DNA of 33,080 nucleotides from Candidatus Staskawiczbacteria bacterium RIFCSPHIGHO2_01_FULL_39_25 (GCA_001820095.1 MHOO01000011.1:102147-135226); one strand, 5' to 3'. Counted from the first letter of the stretch, positions 15,389 through 22,800 are shown. Program-made: numbers and translations. Notes: generated by a model not told the origin, from the sequence alone.

Positions 15389-17572
15389 ATGGCTAAAAAC
15401 GGCAAAATACAAAAAAATAACCTTGAGAAAAAGAAAGCCGCTATCTTAAGCTCCTGGACAAAGCGATGGATTAAAGCCACGTTGCTTTTTGTGGCTGCCA
15501 TTATTGTGATCTTGAGCTTTTTAGATAAAGCAGGAGCCGCAGGACACTTTTTCAAATGGTTTTCACATTTTTTAACGGGCCAAGCTATTCTTACACTTCC
15601 TTTATTTTTGGCAACAGCGGGATTTATCTTTCTGAAAACCAAAAAGAAAGGTAAAAACTTAGCCATGCTCCTGGCTATTACTATTGCCATTGTTGGCATT
15701 GCGGGAATCCTGGGCGCCCGGGACCTAAGCCAAATGCAAGGCGGCTGGATAGGGTTTTTGCTTGCCAAGCTCTTGGTAGGCTCTTTTGGGCTTTTAGTAG
15801 CCAATATCATTTTTGGAGCCGTAATTTTAATCAGTTTGTTTATCTTTTTCCAGTTTATTTGGTCGGAAATTCCCAAGGAAAGGGAGGAGCCTTCTTTGGC
15901 GGGCCAGCTGAAAAGCTCGGATGCCCCTACGTTTAAGATAAAAGGGGTAGAAGAAGAACGACCAGAGATAAGGCCTTCTAAAATATCCCTGTTCAAAAGC
16001 CCTGAAAAACCCAAAGATAAAAGACCGGTTCCAGTACCTGTTTTAACGGCTATTAGCAAGGGCAAATACTCGCTGCCTCCCATTGATCTGCTTTCCAAAA
16101 ATGAAACTTCTCCGACTTCTGGAAACATAAAAGAAAATTCATTAATCATTAAAAAAACGTTTGAGAATTTCGGTATTCCCGTGGAAATGGCTGAGGTCAA
16201 TGTGGGTCCGGCCGTTACCCAGTATGCTTTCAAGCCGGCCGAGGGAGTAAAACTTTCTAAAATTACCACGCTATCAAATAATTTAGCGTTGGCATTGGCA
16301 GCTCATCCTATTAGAATTGAGGCTCCTATTCCTGGGAAATCGCTGGTGGGCATTGAAGTGCCAAACAAAGTGAGGGCGACGGTTACGTTAAGGAACTTAA
16401 TCACTGATCATGCTTACCAGGAAAATCCTGCCAATTTAGTTATTGCGTTAGGGAAAGATGTTTCGGGGGCTCCGGTGTACACAGACTTAGCAGAAATGCC
16501 CCACATGCTAGTGGCTGGCGCAACCGGCACGGGTAAAACCATTTTCTTGAATTCACTAATTCTAAGCTTGCTGTACAAAAACACGCCGGAAGGATTGCGC
16601 ATTATCATGGTTGACCCAAAGCGCGTTGAGTTCCAAAACTACAACGATATTCCGCATTTATTGTGCCCCGTCATTTATGACGCGGCAAAAACGATGAATG
16701 CCCTGCAGTGGCTGGCAAAGGAGATGGAACGAAGATTCGAAGTGTTTTCTGAGGTTCCCACGAGAAATCTTAAAGGCTATAATTCTAATAAAAATGTGAT
16801 TGCGTCAGGATCCACCTTGCCTTCTATTGTACTCATTATTGATGAATTGGCGGATTTGATGGCGGCAAAAGGCAGGGAACTGGAGGCGGGAATTGTAAGG
16901 CTAGCCCAGATGGCCCGTGCCACGGGCATCCACTTGGTGCTGGCAACCCAGAGGCCTTCCGTAGAAGTCATTACGGGCTTAATTAAGGCTAATATAAGTT
17001 CGCGAATCAGCTTTCAGGTGGCCTCGCAAATAGACTCAAGAACGGTTATAGATACTTCGGGGGCCGAGAAATTATTGGGGGCTGGAGACATGCTTTTCCT
17101 GTCATCTAAGAGTTCTAAAATTACCAGAATCCAAGGGCCTTATATTTCTGAAAAAGAGGTGAAAAAAGTTACCGATTGGTCTGCCGAGCAAGGCAAAATG
17201 GTTGAGGAGCCGCAGTCAGTGCTAATTCAAAGCTTAAAAGACACTCTTGAAGCTCAGCAGGAAGGCGACCAAAAAGGCGGCGACACTTCTTTTGGCGATG
17301 ATGATCCGCTTTTTGAAGATGTAAAAAGAATCGTGCTGGAAACCAAAAAAGCATCGGCTTCATTTTTGCAAAGGAGATTGCGCATTGGCTATTCTCGCGC
17401 GGCGCGATTAATTGATATGTTAGAAGACAAGGGAATTGTGGGGCCAGCCGACGGCGCTAAACCGCGGGATGTGTATGAAAATCCGGGCGTTTCAACGGCT
17501 GACCTTTCGGGCGGTACGGGATTAGATGAATCAGAAGAAGTGCCGAAGGAGGCGGGATGGGAGAAGGTGTAA
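15389..17572 (+). CDS. ftsK: DNA translocase FtsK
   Basis: Septum-anchored hexameric ATPase that pumps chromosomal DNA during division. The 727-residue protein has a basic N-terminus and about four hydrophobic segments within residues 28-160. A short charged linker follows (about 165-240; much shorter than in E. coli, as in SpoIIIE-type proteins). The motor has Walker A GATGTGKT at 377-384, Walker B IVLIIDELADLM and the ATQRPS motif. A C-terminal winged-helix gamma domain (about 640-705, DPLFEDVKRIVLETKKASASFLQRRLRIGYSRAARLID) is the DNA-sequence-reading part. The last about 25 residues are acidic. The promoter at 15257 and leader hairpins precede it. No ribosome-binding site is evident at ATG 15389. 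recA follows after a heptamer repeat. Confidence 0.96.
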   Translation: MAKNGKIQKNNLEKKKAAILSSWTKRWIKATLLFVAAIIVILSFLDKAGAAGHFFKWFSHFLTGQAILTLPLFLATAGFIFLKTKKKGKNLAMLLAITIAIVGIAGILGARDLSQMQGGWIGFLLAKLLVGSFGLLVANIIFGAVILISLFIFFQFIWSEIPKEREEPSLAGQLKSSDAPTFKIKGVEEERPEIRPSKISLFKSPEKPKDKRPVPVPVLTAISKGKYSLPPIDLLSKNETSPTSGNIKENSLIIKKTFENFGIPVEMAEVNVGPAVTQYAFKPAEGVKLSKITTLSNNLALALAAHPIRIEAPIPGKSLVGIEVPNKVRATVTLRNLITDHAYQENPANLVIALGKDVSGAPVYTDLAEMPHMLVAGATGTGKTIFLNSLILSLLYKNTPEGLRIIMVDPKRVEFQNYNDIPHLLCPVIYDAAKTMNALQWLAKEMERRFEVFSEVPTRNLKGYNSNKNVIASGSTLPSIVLIIDELADLMAAKGRELEAGIVRLAQMARATGIHLVLATQRPSVEVITGLIKANISSRISFQVASQIDSRTVIDTSGAEKLLGAGDMLFLSSKSSKITRIQGPYISEKEVKKVTDWSAEQGKMVEEPQSVLIQSLKDTLEAQQEGDQKGGDTSFGDDDPLFEDVKRIVLETKKASASFLQRRLRIGYSRAARLIDMLEDKGIVGPADGAKPRDVYENPGVSTADLSGGTGLDESEEVPKEAGWEKV

Positions 17573-17573
17573 G

Positions 17574-17615
17574 TTTAACATTTGACAATTGACATTTAAC
17601 ATTTGACATTTAACG
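17574..17615. repeat. Heptamer tract between ftsK and recA
   Basis: Six 7-base units in register: TTTAACA, TTTGACA, ATTGACA, TTTAACA, TTTGACA, TTTAACG. It starts one base after the ftsK stop codon. Several units create TTGACA, identical to a -35 hexamer. Confidence 0.85.
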
Positions 17616-17651
17616 ATCGAAATTAATTTGAAATTATTAAAATAAAAAAAC

Positions 17652-18665
17652 ATGGCGAAAGAAAAAATAAAAAAAGAACCCGAAAAAAAAGAGAACAAGG
17701 CATTAAATTCTGCGATTGATGATATTAAGGCCCGGTTTGGGGAAGGGGCCATTATGAAGCTTTCAGAAACCAATAAGGTTAATGTGGATGCCATTCCTAC
17801 TGGTTCCATTGCCATGGATATGGCGTTGGGCGTGGGCGGAATGCCTCGCGGAAGAATTATTGAAATTTACGGGGCGGAGTCTTCAGGTAAAACTACCTTA
17901 TCTTTGCATATTGTATCTGAAGCCCAGAAAAAGGGCGGGGTATGCGCTTACATTGATGCTGAACACGCTATGGACCCTGATTATGCTAAACGGCTTGGGG
18001 TAAATACTAATGATCTTTTAATTTCCCAGCCGGACTCGGGCGAGCATGCTTTGCAAATTGTGGAAACCTTAGTTAATACCAAAAATGTGGATGTGATTGT
18101 CGTTGATTCCGTGGCAGCATTAACTCCCCAGCGTGAAATAGAAGGTGAAATTGGCGACCAGCACATGGGGCTGCAGGCCCGTATGATGTCGCAAGCCTGC
18201 CGAAAGCTATCAGCCATTGCCGCCAAATCAAACACTATGATTATTTTTATCAACCAAACCAGGATGAAAATTGGCATGGTGTTTGGAAATCCTGAAACGA
18301 CTCCCGGAGGATTGGCTTTAAAATTTTATGCTTCGGTGAGGGTAAATTTGGCAAGAACCGCCCAAATAAAATCAGGAGATGAAATTATTGGCAACCGGGT
18401 AAAAGCCAAAGTGGTAAAAAATAAAGTGGCTGCTCCCTTCAGGGTTGCCGAGTTTGATATTTATTACAACGAAGGAATTTCAAAATCAGGGGATGCGCTG
18501 CGGGCGGGGTTAGCCAATGGAATGATAAAGCAATCAGGGGCTTCTTTCGCATTTGAGGGCGAAAAAATGGGACAGGGAACCGAAGCTGCGAAAGCTTATT
18601 TAAAAGAGCACCCCGAAGCAGTGAAAAAGATTAAAACATTAGCAATGGCAGTTCAAGAAGCATAG
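17652..18665 (+). CDS. recA: Recombinase RecA
   Basis: ATP-dependent strand-exchange protein for homologous recombination and damage response. The 337 residues comprise a Lys/Glu-rich N-terminal extension (first about 17), the N-domain helix ([21 protein letters not shown]), Walker A GAESSGKT (74-81), Walker [13 protein letters not shown], the L1/L2 DNA-binding regions ([45 protein letters not shown]) and a C-terminal domain ending ...[13 protein letters not shown]. The acidic tail usual in RecA is reduced. The ATG follows an A-rich run with no ribosome-binding site. It is probably transcribed with ftsK or from a TTGACA-containing repeat upstream. The terminator at 18731 follows. Confidence 0.98.
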   Translation: MAKEKIKKEPEKKENKALNSAIDDIKARFGEGAIMKLSETNKVNVDAIPTGSIAMDMALGVGGMPRGRIIEIYGAESSGKTTLSLHIVSEAQKKGGVCAYIDAEHAMDPDYAKRLGVNTNDLLISQPDSGEHALQIVETLVNTKNVDVIVVDSVAALTPQREIEGEIGDQHMGLQARMMSQACRKLSAIAAKSNTMIIFINQTRMKIGMVFGNPETTPGGLALKFYASVRVNLARTAQIKSGDEIIGNRVKAKVVKNKVAAPFRVAEFDIYYNEGISKSGDALRAGLANGMIKQSGASFAFEGEKMGQGTEAAKAYLKEHPEAVKKIKTLAMAVQEA

Positions 18666-18796
18666 ATTAACAATTGACCATTGACATTTGACAATTGACA
18701 ACTAAACTCTAATAGGCCAATAAGTTTTTAACCTAAAAAAACAGTCCGTGGACTGTTTTTTTAGGTCAAAGGTTAAATGTCAATTGTTAAATGTCA
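18666..18796. repeat. Heptamer inverted-repeat element around the recA/rpsR terminator
   Basis: Left arm of 7-base units (ATTAACA, ATTGACC, ATTGACA, TTTGACA, ATTGACA at 18666-18700). Right arm of complementary units (TAGGTCA, AAGGTTA, AATGTCA, ATTGTTA, AATGTCA at 18762-18796). Between them sits the 17-bp terminator hairpin. The right arm provides the TGA stop of rpsR. Confidence 0.82.
18731..18766. terminator. Bidirectional terminator between recA and rpsR
   Basis: A perfect 17-bp stem (18731-18747 with 18750-18766) and a two-base loop, core ACAGTCC/GGACTGT, flanked by A7 on one side and T7 on the other. It serves both convergent transcripts. Confidence 0.93.
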
Positions 18797-18991
18797 TCTC
18801 GGAGTATACGGCAGCATTCCCATTTGCCGTGCGCGCTTTATGGCGGTGGCAATTTTCCGTTGGTGATGGGTGCAAAGGCCGGTTTTTTTGCTAGGTTTTA
18901 TTTTATAGAAGCCAGAAATAAAACGCGACAGCAATTCTGTATTTTTATAATCTACCGTATCAATATTCTTTTGGCAAAAATAACAAAACAT
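18794..18991 (-). CDS. rpsR: 30S ribosomal protein S18
   Basis: Small-subunit protein that pairs with S6 on the platform. The 65-residue product matches the S18 core: MFCYFCQKNID with a CxxC pair (zinc-ribbon form), VDYKNTELLSRFISGFYKI, and the signature TGLCTHHQRKIATAIKRARQMGMLPY at the C-terminus. Four cysteine/histidine candidates (C3, C6, C40, H42/H43) could bind zinc. It is third in the rpsF-ssb-rpsR operon, separated from ssb by a 119-bp heptamer palindrome. Its TGA stop lies in the first unit of another repeat. There is no ribosome-binding site upstream of ATG 18991. Confidence 0.96.
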   Translation of the reverse strand: MFCYFCQKNIDTVDYKNTELLSRFISGFYKIKPSKKTGLCTHHQRKIATAIKRARQMGMLPYTPR

Positions 18992-18999
18992 CTTAGTTT

Positions 19000-19118
19000 A
19001 GAATCTTGAATCTGGTATCTAGTATCTTGAATGGAATTTTGAATTTGGAATATGAAGTGTTGTATTCACTATTCTTTTATTCTATTCCAGCTTCAAGATA
19101 CAAGATTCTAGATTCACG
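19000..19118. repeat. Heptamer palindromic element between ssb and rpsR (17 units)
   Basis: The 119 bases divide exactly into seventeen 7-base units. The left units are AGAATCT, TGAATCT, GGTATCT, AGTATCT; the right units are ATACAAG, ATTCTAG, ATTCACG. The two arms are roughly complementary, so the transcript could fold into one long hairpin. It fills the spacer from next to the ssb stop almost to rpsR. Confidence 0.88.
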
Positions 19119-19619
19119 TTAGAATGGGATATCTTTCACATCTATCTCATCGCTTTTGGGCTCTTCAGTGCTTACAAAGTTGGCCGGTGGCATATTATTC
19201 TCTTCAATAACAGGGATGTCTTCACTTTTTGCGGGAGCGGATTCAGGAGCAGAGGGCGGCTTATTATATTGGCCTCCGTTGCCTCCGCCTGCTGGCCGGG
19301 GACCTAACTGCAATCCGTCTGCAATTATTTCTGTCCTATATTGTTTTAACCCCTGTTGATTCTGCCAATTCCTTGTTTTTATCCTTCCTTCAATCAATAC
19401 TAATGAACCTTTTGTTAAATATCGCGAACTTATATCCGCCAGTTTTCCGAAACAAACAATATTATGGAATTCAACATCCTGTTTTTTTTGGCCGGCCTGG
19501 TCAGTATAAAACCTGTTGGTGGCTATGCCAAACGACGTGACCTGCTGCCCTGATGGCAATGCCCTTACTTCTGGATCGCGGGTTACGTTGCCTAATACGA
19601 AGGCTTTGTTTAAATTCAT
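19119..19619 (-). CDS. ssb: Single-stranded DNA-binding protein
   Basis: Protects single-stranded DNA and recruits repair and replication enzymes. The 166 residues consist of an OB-fold (1-105), with LNKAFVLGNVTRDPEVR at the N-terminus, VEFHNIVCFGKLADISSRYLTKGSLVLIEGRI in the middle and YRTEIIADGLQLG at its end. A Gly/Pro/Asn-rich disordered linker follows, and an acidic tail ends in DIPF, the tip that binds partner proteins. The position between rpsF and rpsR is the classical bacterial order. The spacer to rpsF (77 bases) is a heptamer palindrome, and no ribosome-binding site is seen before ATG 19619. Confidence 0.97.
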   Translation of the reverse strand: MNLNKAFVLGNVTRDPEVRALPSGQQVTSFGIATNRFYTDQAGQKKQDVEFHNIVCFGKLADISSRYLTKGSLVLIEGRIKTRNWQNQQGLKQYRTEIIADGLQLGPRPAGGGNGGQYNKPPSAPESAPAKSEDIPVIEENNMPPANFVSTEEPKSDEIDVKDIPF

Positions 19620-19626
19620 AATGATG

Positions 19627-19703
19627 AGGGTATAGCATCTAGGGGTTAGGGTATAGTGAAACGTTTCACTAGACGCTAAACCCTATCCCCTAAACCCTAT
19701 TCA
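19627..19703. repeat. TTAGGG-like heptamer palindrome between rpsF and ssb
   Basis: Eleven 7-base units in register: AGGGTAT, AGCATCT, AGGGGTT, AGGGTAT on the left and CTAAACC, CTATCCC, CTAAACC, CTATTCA on the right. They are centred on the perfect palindrome TAGTGAAACGTTTCACTA (19654-19671). Its right end overlaps the rpsF stop codon. Confidence 0.85.
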
Positions 19704-20143
19704 CCAAGTATTTCTTCTAGTTTCTTATCAATTTCTTCTGCCTTAACTTTTTCTCCCTTATGTTTGTCTTCCGTAAATTTGGGCACGGGAGATGCTAGGG
19801 CATCTGATTCTGGAGCGACAAACGGTTTTCTGGTTCTGCGCTCCTTCATTTCTTTTGCCGGTTTCTTTACCAAAATGAAGCTGCGTAAGATTTGCTGGTC
19901 TTTTTCTACCCTTTCTTTAATTGGTTTTATTGTATCTTCTGCTGTCTGGAATGTCAAAATAACAAAATATCCTGAACTATGCTTTTTGATAGGATAGGCC
20001 AGTGTTTGGGCAGACGTTTTTTCTGATCGCAAAATCACTCCTCCCTTGCCTTGAATGAAGGTTTCAATCTCTTTTATCGTGCCCTCCATTTGTTCGGAGC
20101 TGGCTGAAGAAGAAATAATATAGGTAAGTTCGTACGATTTCAT
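19697..20143 (-). CDS. rpsF: 30S ribosomal protein S6
   Basis: Platform protein that binds 16S rRNA together with S18. The 148 residues include the S6 fold at the N-terminus (MKSYELTYIISSSASSEQMEGTIKEIETFI, AYPIKKHSSGYFVILTFQ, and DQQILRSFILVKK), followed by a long Lys/Glu-rich tail of about 45 residues beyond the usual core. It is first gene of the rpsF-ssb-rpsR operon. The predicted promoter at 20150-20178 puts transcription start at or next to the ATG, so the message is likely leaderless. The palindrome CTTGAA-AA-TTCAAG (20166-20179) overlaps the -35 and could be an operator. Confidence 0.95.
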   Translation of the reverse strand: MKSYELTYIISSSASSEQMEGTIKEIETFIQGKGGVILRSEKTSAQTLAYPIKKHSSGYFVILTFQTAEDTIKPIKERVEKDQQILRSFILVKKPAKEMKERRTRKPFVAPESDALASPVPKFTEDKHKGEKVKAEEIDKKLEEILGE

Positions 20144-20149
20144 GGTGCT

Positions 20150-20178
20150 ATTATAACAGATGCTTCTTGAAAATTCAA
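20150..20178 (-). promoter_or_regulatory. Predicted promoter of rpsF-ssb-rpsR giving a leaderless message
   Basis: On the minus strand: TTGAAT (20173-20178), a 17-base spacer, TATAAT (20150-20155), then only six bases before the rpsF ATG. The start point, normally six to seven bases after the -10, coincides with the start codon. Confidence 0.8.
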
Positions 20179-20201
20179 GCCTTTAATGGGATAATTTAAA
20201 C

Positions 20202-20377
20202 ATACCTTGAATCACGAAATGCTTTCAAGGTATTTTCTCTAAATTCGGCGGGCGGAAATTTGATAGAATTCCAAAACGTAGCTTGCTACGTTTTGGAATT
20301 ATTGCGAATTTACGACCCAAATTTAGAGAAAAGACCTGAAACTTGCATTTAATTGGGCATTTCGTAATTTAAGGTAT
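20202..20377. repeat. Full-length ~177-bp hairpin element, copy 1
   Basis: Terminal arms of 21 bases (left 20202-20222, core GAATCACGAAATGC; right 20357-20377, core GCATTTCGTAATTT) are nearly complementary. A middle stem pairs 20233-20245 with 20320-20332 (13 bp, perfect). A central stem pairs 20267-20282 with 20285-20300 (16 bp, perfect, TT loop). Unpaired motifs TTTGATAGAATT and AAGACCTGAAACTTGC are shared with copy 2 at 27476. It ends two bases before the pgm ATG. There is no open frame; it is likely a MITE-like or structured-RNA repeat. Confidence 0.85.
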
Positions 20378-20379
20378 AT

Positions 20380-21705
20380 ATGGAAATTAATAAATCTATA
20401 TTTAAATCATACGACATTAGGGGTATTTATCCTGAAGAATTGAACGAGGCAACTGCCTATCACATAGGCAGAGCTTTTGTAAGGTTTACGGGTGCTAAAA
20501 ATGTCGTAGTCTGCCAAGATGCCCGTCTTTCTTCCATGGCATTGCTGGAGGCTTTAGCGAAGGGTATGATAGCAGAAAACGCTGGTGTCCAGTATATAGG
20601 GCAGCTGCCTACAGAGTGCCTATATTTTGCAGTGGCTTGGCATGATTTTGATGCAGGGGTCATGATTACCGCAAGCCATAATCCAAAAGAATATAATGGT
20701 TTTAAAATGATAGTAAAAAAAGATAAGACCCTTTCTATTATGAGAGGTAAAGAATTATCTTCTCTTGTTGAGGAAAGCAATTACAATAAAAATGGAGATG
20801 TGGTCGTTAAAGAAAGAGATATTTTATCAGATTATATAAAATATATTTTTAATCTCTTTGATCTTACGAATCTAAAAAAATTTAAGATTGTTGTTGACGC
20901 TTCAAATGGCGTGATAGGGAATGTACTTTCAAAAGTTACATTGCCAGTTGAAATTATCCCCTTAAATTTTAGACCTGATGGCAACTTTCCCAACCATGCC
21001 CCAAATCCGCTGGAACCAGGTTCGTCAGACCAAATTAAAGAAGCAATTAAACAACATGGGGCCGATTTTGGTTTTATGTTTGACGGTGATGCCGACCGGA
21101 TTTTTTTAGTCAATGAGGCCGGTGAGTTGGCCCCGGCGGATATGGTATTATTGCTATTAGCAAAATATTTTTTAAGAAAGAATCCCAAAGCGGCTATTGC
21201 CTATAATGCCATTTGTTCAAAGGCGGTTCCGGAATTTGTAAAAAAATGGGGGGGCATCCCGGTGCGCACCCAAGTTGGGGCAGTAAATGTAAGAGATGGA
21301 TTGCTCAAAAATAATGGTGTGATGGGCGGGGAAGTGTCGGCCCACTATTGTTTCCGTGATTATTTTTATATGGATTCAGGGCTCATTGCCTTTTTGGCAA
21401 TGCTTCAAATTATTTCAGAAGACGGCAGAAAGGTTTCAGAAATTATTAAAGAAATTTCTCCCTATTTTAAAACCGATACTAATTTCCAAGTTGCCGATAA
21501 AGAAAAGATGTTGAAAAGAATAAAAGAAAAATATGTCGATGGCAAACAGGATTTTTTAGATGGCATAACCGTAGAATACCAAGATTGGTGGTTCAATGTG
21601 CGCCCTTCAAACACTGAGCCATTGCTACGGTTAACCCTTGAAGCCGACACACCGGAGTTATTGGAAGTTAAGAAAAAAGAATTGAGCGAATGTATTATAC
21701 TTTGA
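20380..21705 (+). CDS. Phosphomannomutase/phosphoglucomutase (alpha-D-phosphohexomutase family)
   Basis: Interconverts hexose 1- and 6-phosphates, linking glycolytic intermediates to nucleotide-sugar and surface-polysaccharide synthesis. The 441 residues contain the four family motifs: the phosphoserine loop TASHNP (97-102, Ser99), the Mg-binding loop DGDADR (235-240), the sugar-specificity loop GGEVSAHYCFRD, and the phosphate-binding loop RPSNTEP (408-414). GEVSAHY in place of the frequent GEMSGHH is a mild variation. PMM/PGM (ManB/AlgC type) is favoured over phosphoglucosamine mutase because of the DGDADR and GGE.S.H context. The gene is bracketed by hairpin elements: a full copy ends two bases before ATG, and a 37-bp miniature contains its TGA stop. 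No ribosome-binding site. Confidence 0.92.
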   Translation: MEINKSIFKSYDIRGIYPEELNEATAYHIGRAFVRFTGAKNVVVCQDARLSSMALLEALAKGMIAENAGVQYIGQLPTECLYFAVAWHDFDAGVMITASHNPKEYNGFKMIVKKDKTLSIMRGKELSSLVEESNYNKNGDVVVKERDILSDYIKYIFNLFDLTNLKKFKIVVDASNGVIGNVLSKVTLPVEIIPLNFRPDGNFPNHAPNPLEPGSSDQIKEAIKQHGADFGFMFDGDADRIFLVNEAGELAPADMVLLLLAKYFLRKNPKAAIAYNAICSKAVPEFVKKWGGIPVRTQVGAVNVRDGLLKNNGVMGGEVSAHYCFRDYFYMDSGLIAFLAMLQIISEDGRKVSEIIKEISPYFKTDTNFQVADKEKMLKRIKEKYVDGKQDFLDGITVEYQDWWFNVRPSNTEPLLRLTLEADTPELLEVKKKELSECIIL

Positions 21706-21734
21706 ATTACGAAAGCATTTCGTAATTCAAAGTA
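21698..21734. repeat. Miniature (arms-only) copy of the hairpin element at the pgm stop codon
   Basis: A perfect palindrome with 17-bp arms (21698-21714 and 21718-21734) and a three-base loop GCA. The arms equal the terminal arms of the full element at 27476-27653 (ACTTTGAATTACGAAA core). The left arm contains the pgm stop TGA. It looks like an internally deleted copy. Confidence 0.85.
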
Positions 21735-21745
21735 AATAAGTTATT

Positions 21746-21778
21746 AAAAAAACAGCCCATAAAACGGCTGTCTTTTTT
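21746..21778. terminator. Bidirectional terminator between pgm and trpS
   Basis: A7 run, stem ACAGCC/GGCTGT (21752-21757 with 21766-21771), an eight-base loop and a T-rich tail. It serves both convergent genes. Confidence 0.88.
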
Positions 21779-21781
21779 GAT

Positions 21782-21816
21782 GTTAAATGTCAATGGTCAA
21801 ATGTTAATTGTCTATA
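21782..21816. repeat. Heptamer tract at the trpS 3' end
   Basis: Five 7-base units (GTTAAAT, GTCAATG, GTCAAAT, GTTAATT, GTCTATA) running into the trpS stop codon. Confidence 0.75.
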
Positions 21817-22789
21817 ATAGACCCATTTTTTCTTTCACCTCTCTCATTGTTTCTTGCGCTATAGTCAATGCGCGTGATTGGCTCTGCTTTAAAATTTCCT
21901 GCAGATAAACCTCCCTCAACGAAAGTTCTTTTTGTTTTCGGCGGAATGGCTCTAAATAATCGATGACTATTTTTGCTAAGGATTTTTTAAATTCTCCGTA
22001 ATTTTTCCCCTTAAACTCTTTTTCTAAGTCTTGCGTAGTTTTGTTGGCAAGCAGGCTATAGATCGTAAACAAGTTTGAAATGCCAGGTTTTTTGGTTACG
22101 TTATAAATAACGTCTTTGCCTGAATCAGTCTGGGCAGACATGATTTTTCTTTGGATGTCTTCGGGCGAATCAAATAAGAATATGCAGCTTTTTGGATCGT
22201 CTGATTTTGACATTTTCTTTTTTGGATCGGTCAGGCTCATGATTTTTGCCCCTTCTTTAGGAATGAGGGATTCGGGCTCTTTAAATGTTTGGCCGAATTT
22301 TTGGTTGAATTTTTTGGCAATAGACCTGGTTAGCTCTACGTGCTGTCCCTGGTCTTTGCCTACGGGCACCGCTTCTGCTCTGTAAAGCAAAATGTCAGCA
22401 GCCATTAATACCGGATAACTTAATAGTCCGGCGTTGATATAAGCCTTATTTGTTTTGGATTTTTCTTTGAATTGGGTCATCCTCTGCAGCTCTCCTAATG
22501 GCGTAATGGTTCCCAAGAGCCAGGCAAGTTCAGGATGCTCTTTAATGTGAGATTGGACAAAAATAACGGATTTTTCAGGATTGATGCCGGCCGCTAAGTA
22601 TACAATTAAGGTTTCAAAAATATTTTTTTGAAGCTCTTTTTTATCGTACGGTGTCGTAATGGCGTGCAAATCAACAATGCAAAAAACGCATTCATGTGTT
22701 TCCTGAAGATCTATCCATTGCTTTATCGCTCCTAAATAGTTTCCCAAGTGCAGGCTGCCCGTAGGTCTTATACCACTGAAGATTCGCAT
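21812..22789 (-). CDS. trpS: Tryptophanyl-tRNA synthetase
   Basis: Class I aminoacyl-tRNA synthetase that charges tRNA-Trp. The 325 residues begin MRIFSGIRPTGSLHLGNYLGA, containing the HIGH-equivalent HLGN (14-17). The tryptophan-pocket region VDLHAITTPYD, the LSYPVLMAADILLYRAEAVPVGKDQGQHVELTR block and the KMSKS loop (192-196) follow in order. Length is normal for the bacterial enzyme. The spacer to the upstream RNase J gene is a heptamer palindrome. It is probably co-transcribed with RNase J. The start ATG 22789 is followed at once by family-conserved residues, so no alternative is needed. Confidence 0.98.
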   Translation of the reverse strand: MRIFSGIRPTGSLHLGNYLGAIKQWIDLQETHECVFCIVDLHAITTPYDKKELQKNIFETLIVYLAAGINPEKSVIFVQSHIKEHPELAWLLGTITPLGELQRMTQFKEKSKTNKAYINAGLLSYPVLMAADILLYRAEAVPVGKDQGQHVELTRSIAKKFNQKFGQTFKEPESLIPKEGAKIMSLTDPKKKMSKSDDPKSCIFLFDSPEDIQRKIMSAQTDSGKDVIYNVTKKPGISNLFTIYSLLANKTTQDLEKEFKGKNYGEFKKSLAKIVIDYLEPFRRKQKELSLREVYLQEILKQSQSRALTIAQETMREVKEKMGLL

Positions 22790-22800
22790 GGCTCATAGAA

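Noticed and set aside
15385-16269. 294-codon open frame on the minus strand opposite ftsK
   Set aside because: It lies wholly inside ftsK, whose domains are unmistakable, and its translation is low-quality (Pro/Ser/Lys-rich) without family features. The same holds for the long antisense frames within rpoB, rpoC and uvrA.
19000-19118. CRISPR array
   Set aside because: Repeat units are 7 bases, contiguous and without spacers, and no cas genes are present.
20202-20377. Riboswitch for pgm
   Set aside because: The second copy lies in the same strand orientation but upstream of a gene on the opposite strand and downstream of secG, so a fixed sense-leader role does not fit.
21703-21705. UGA recoding as glycine or tryptophan
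   Set aside because: Genes end at TGA at expected lengths (pgm, secG, rpsR, rodA) and conserved proteins contain no in-frame TGA.
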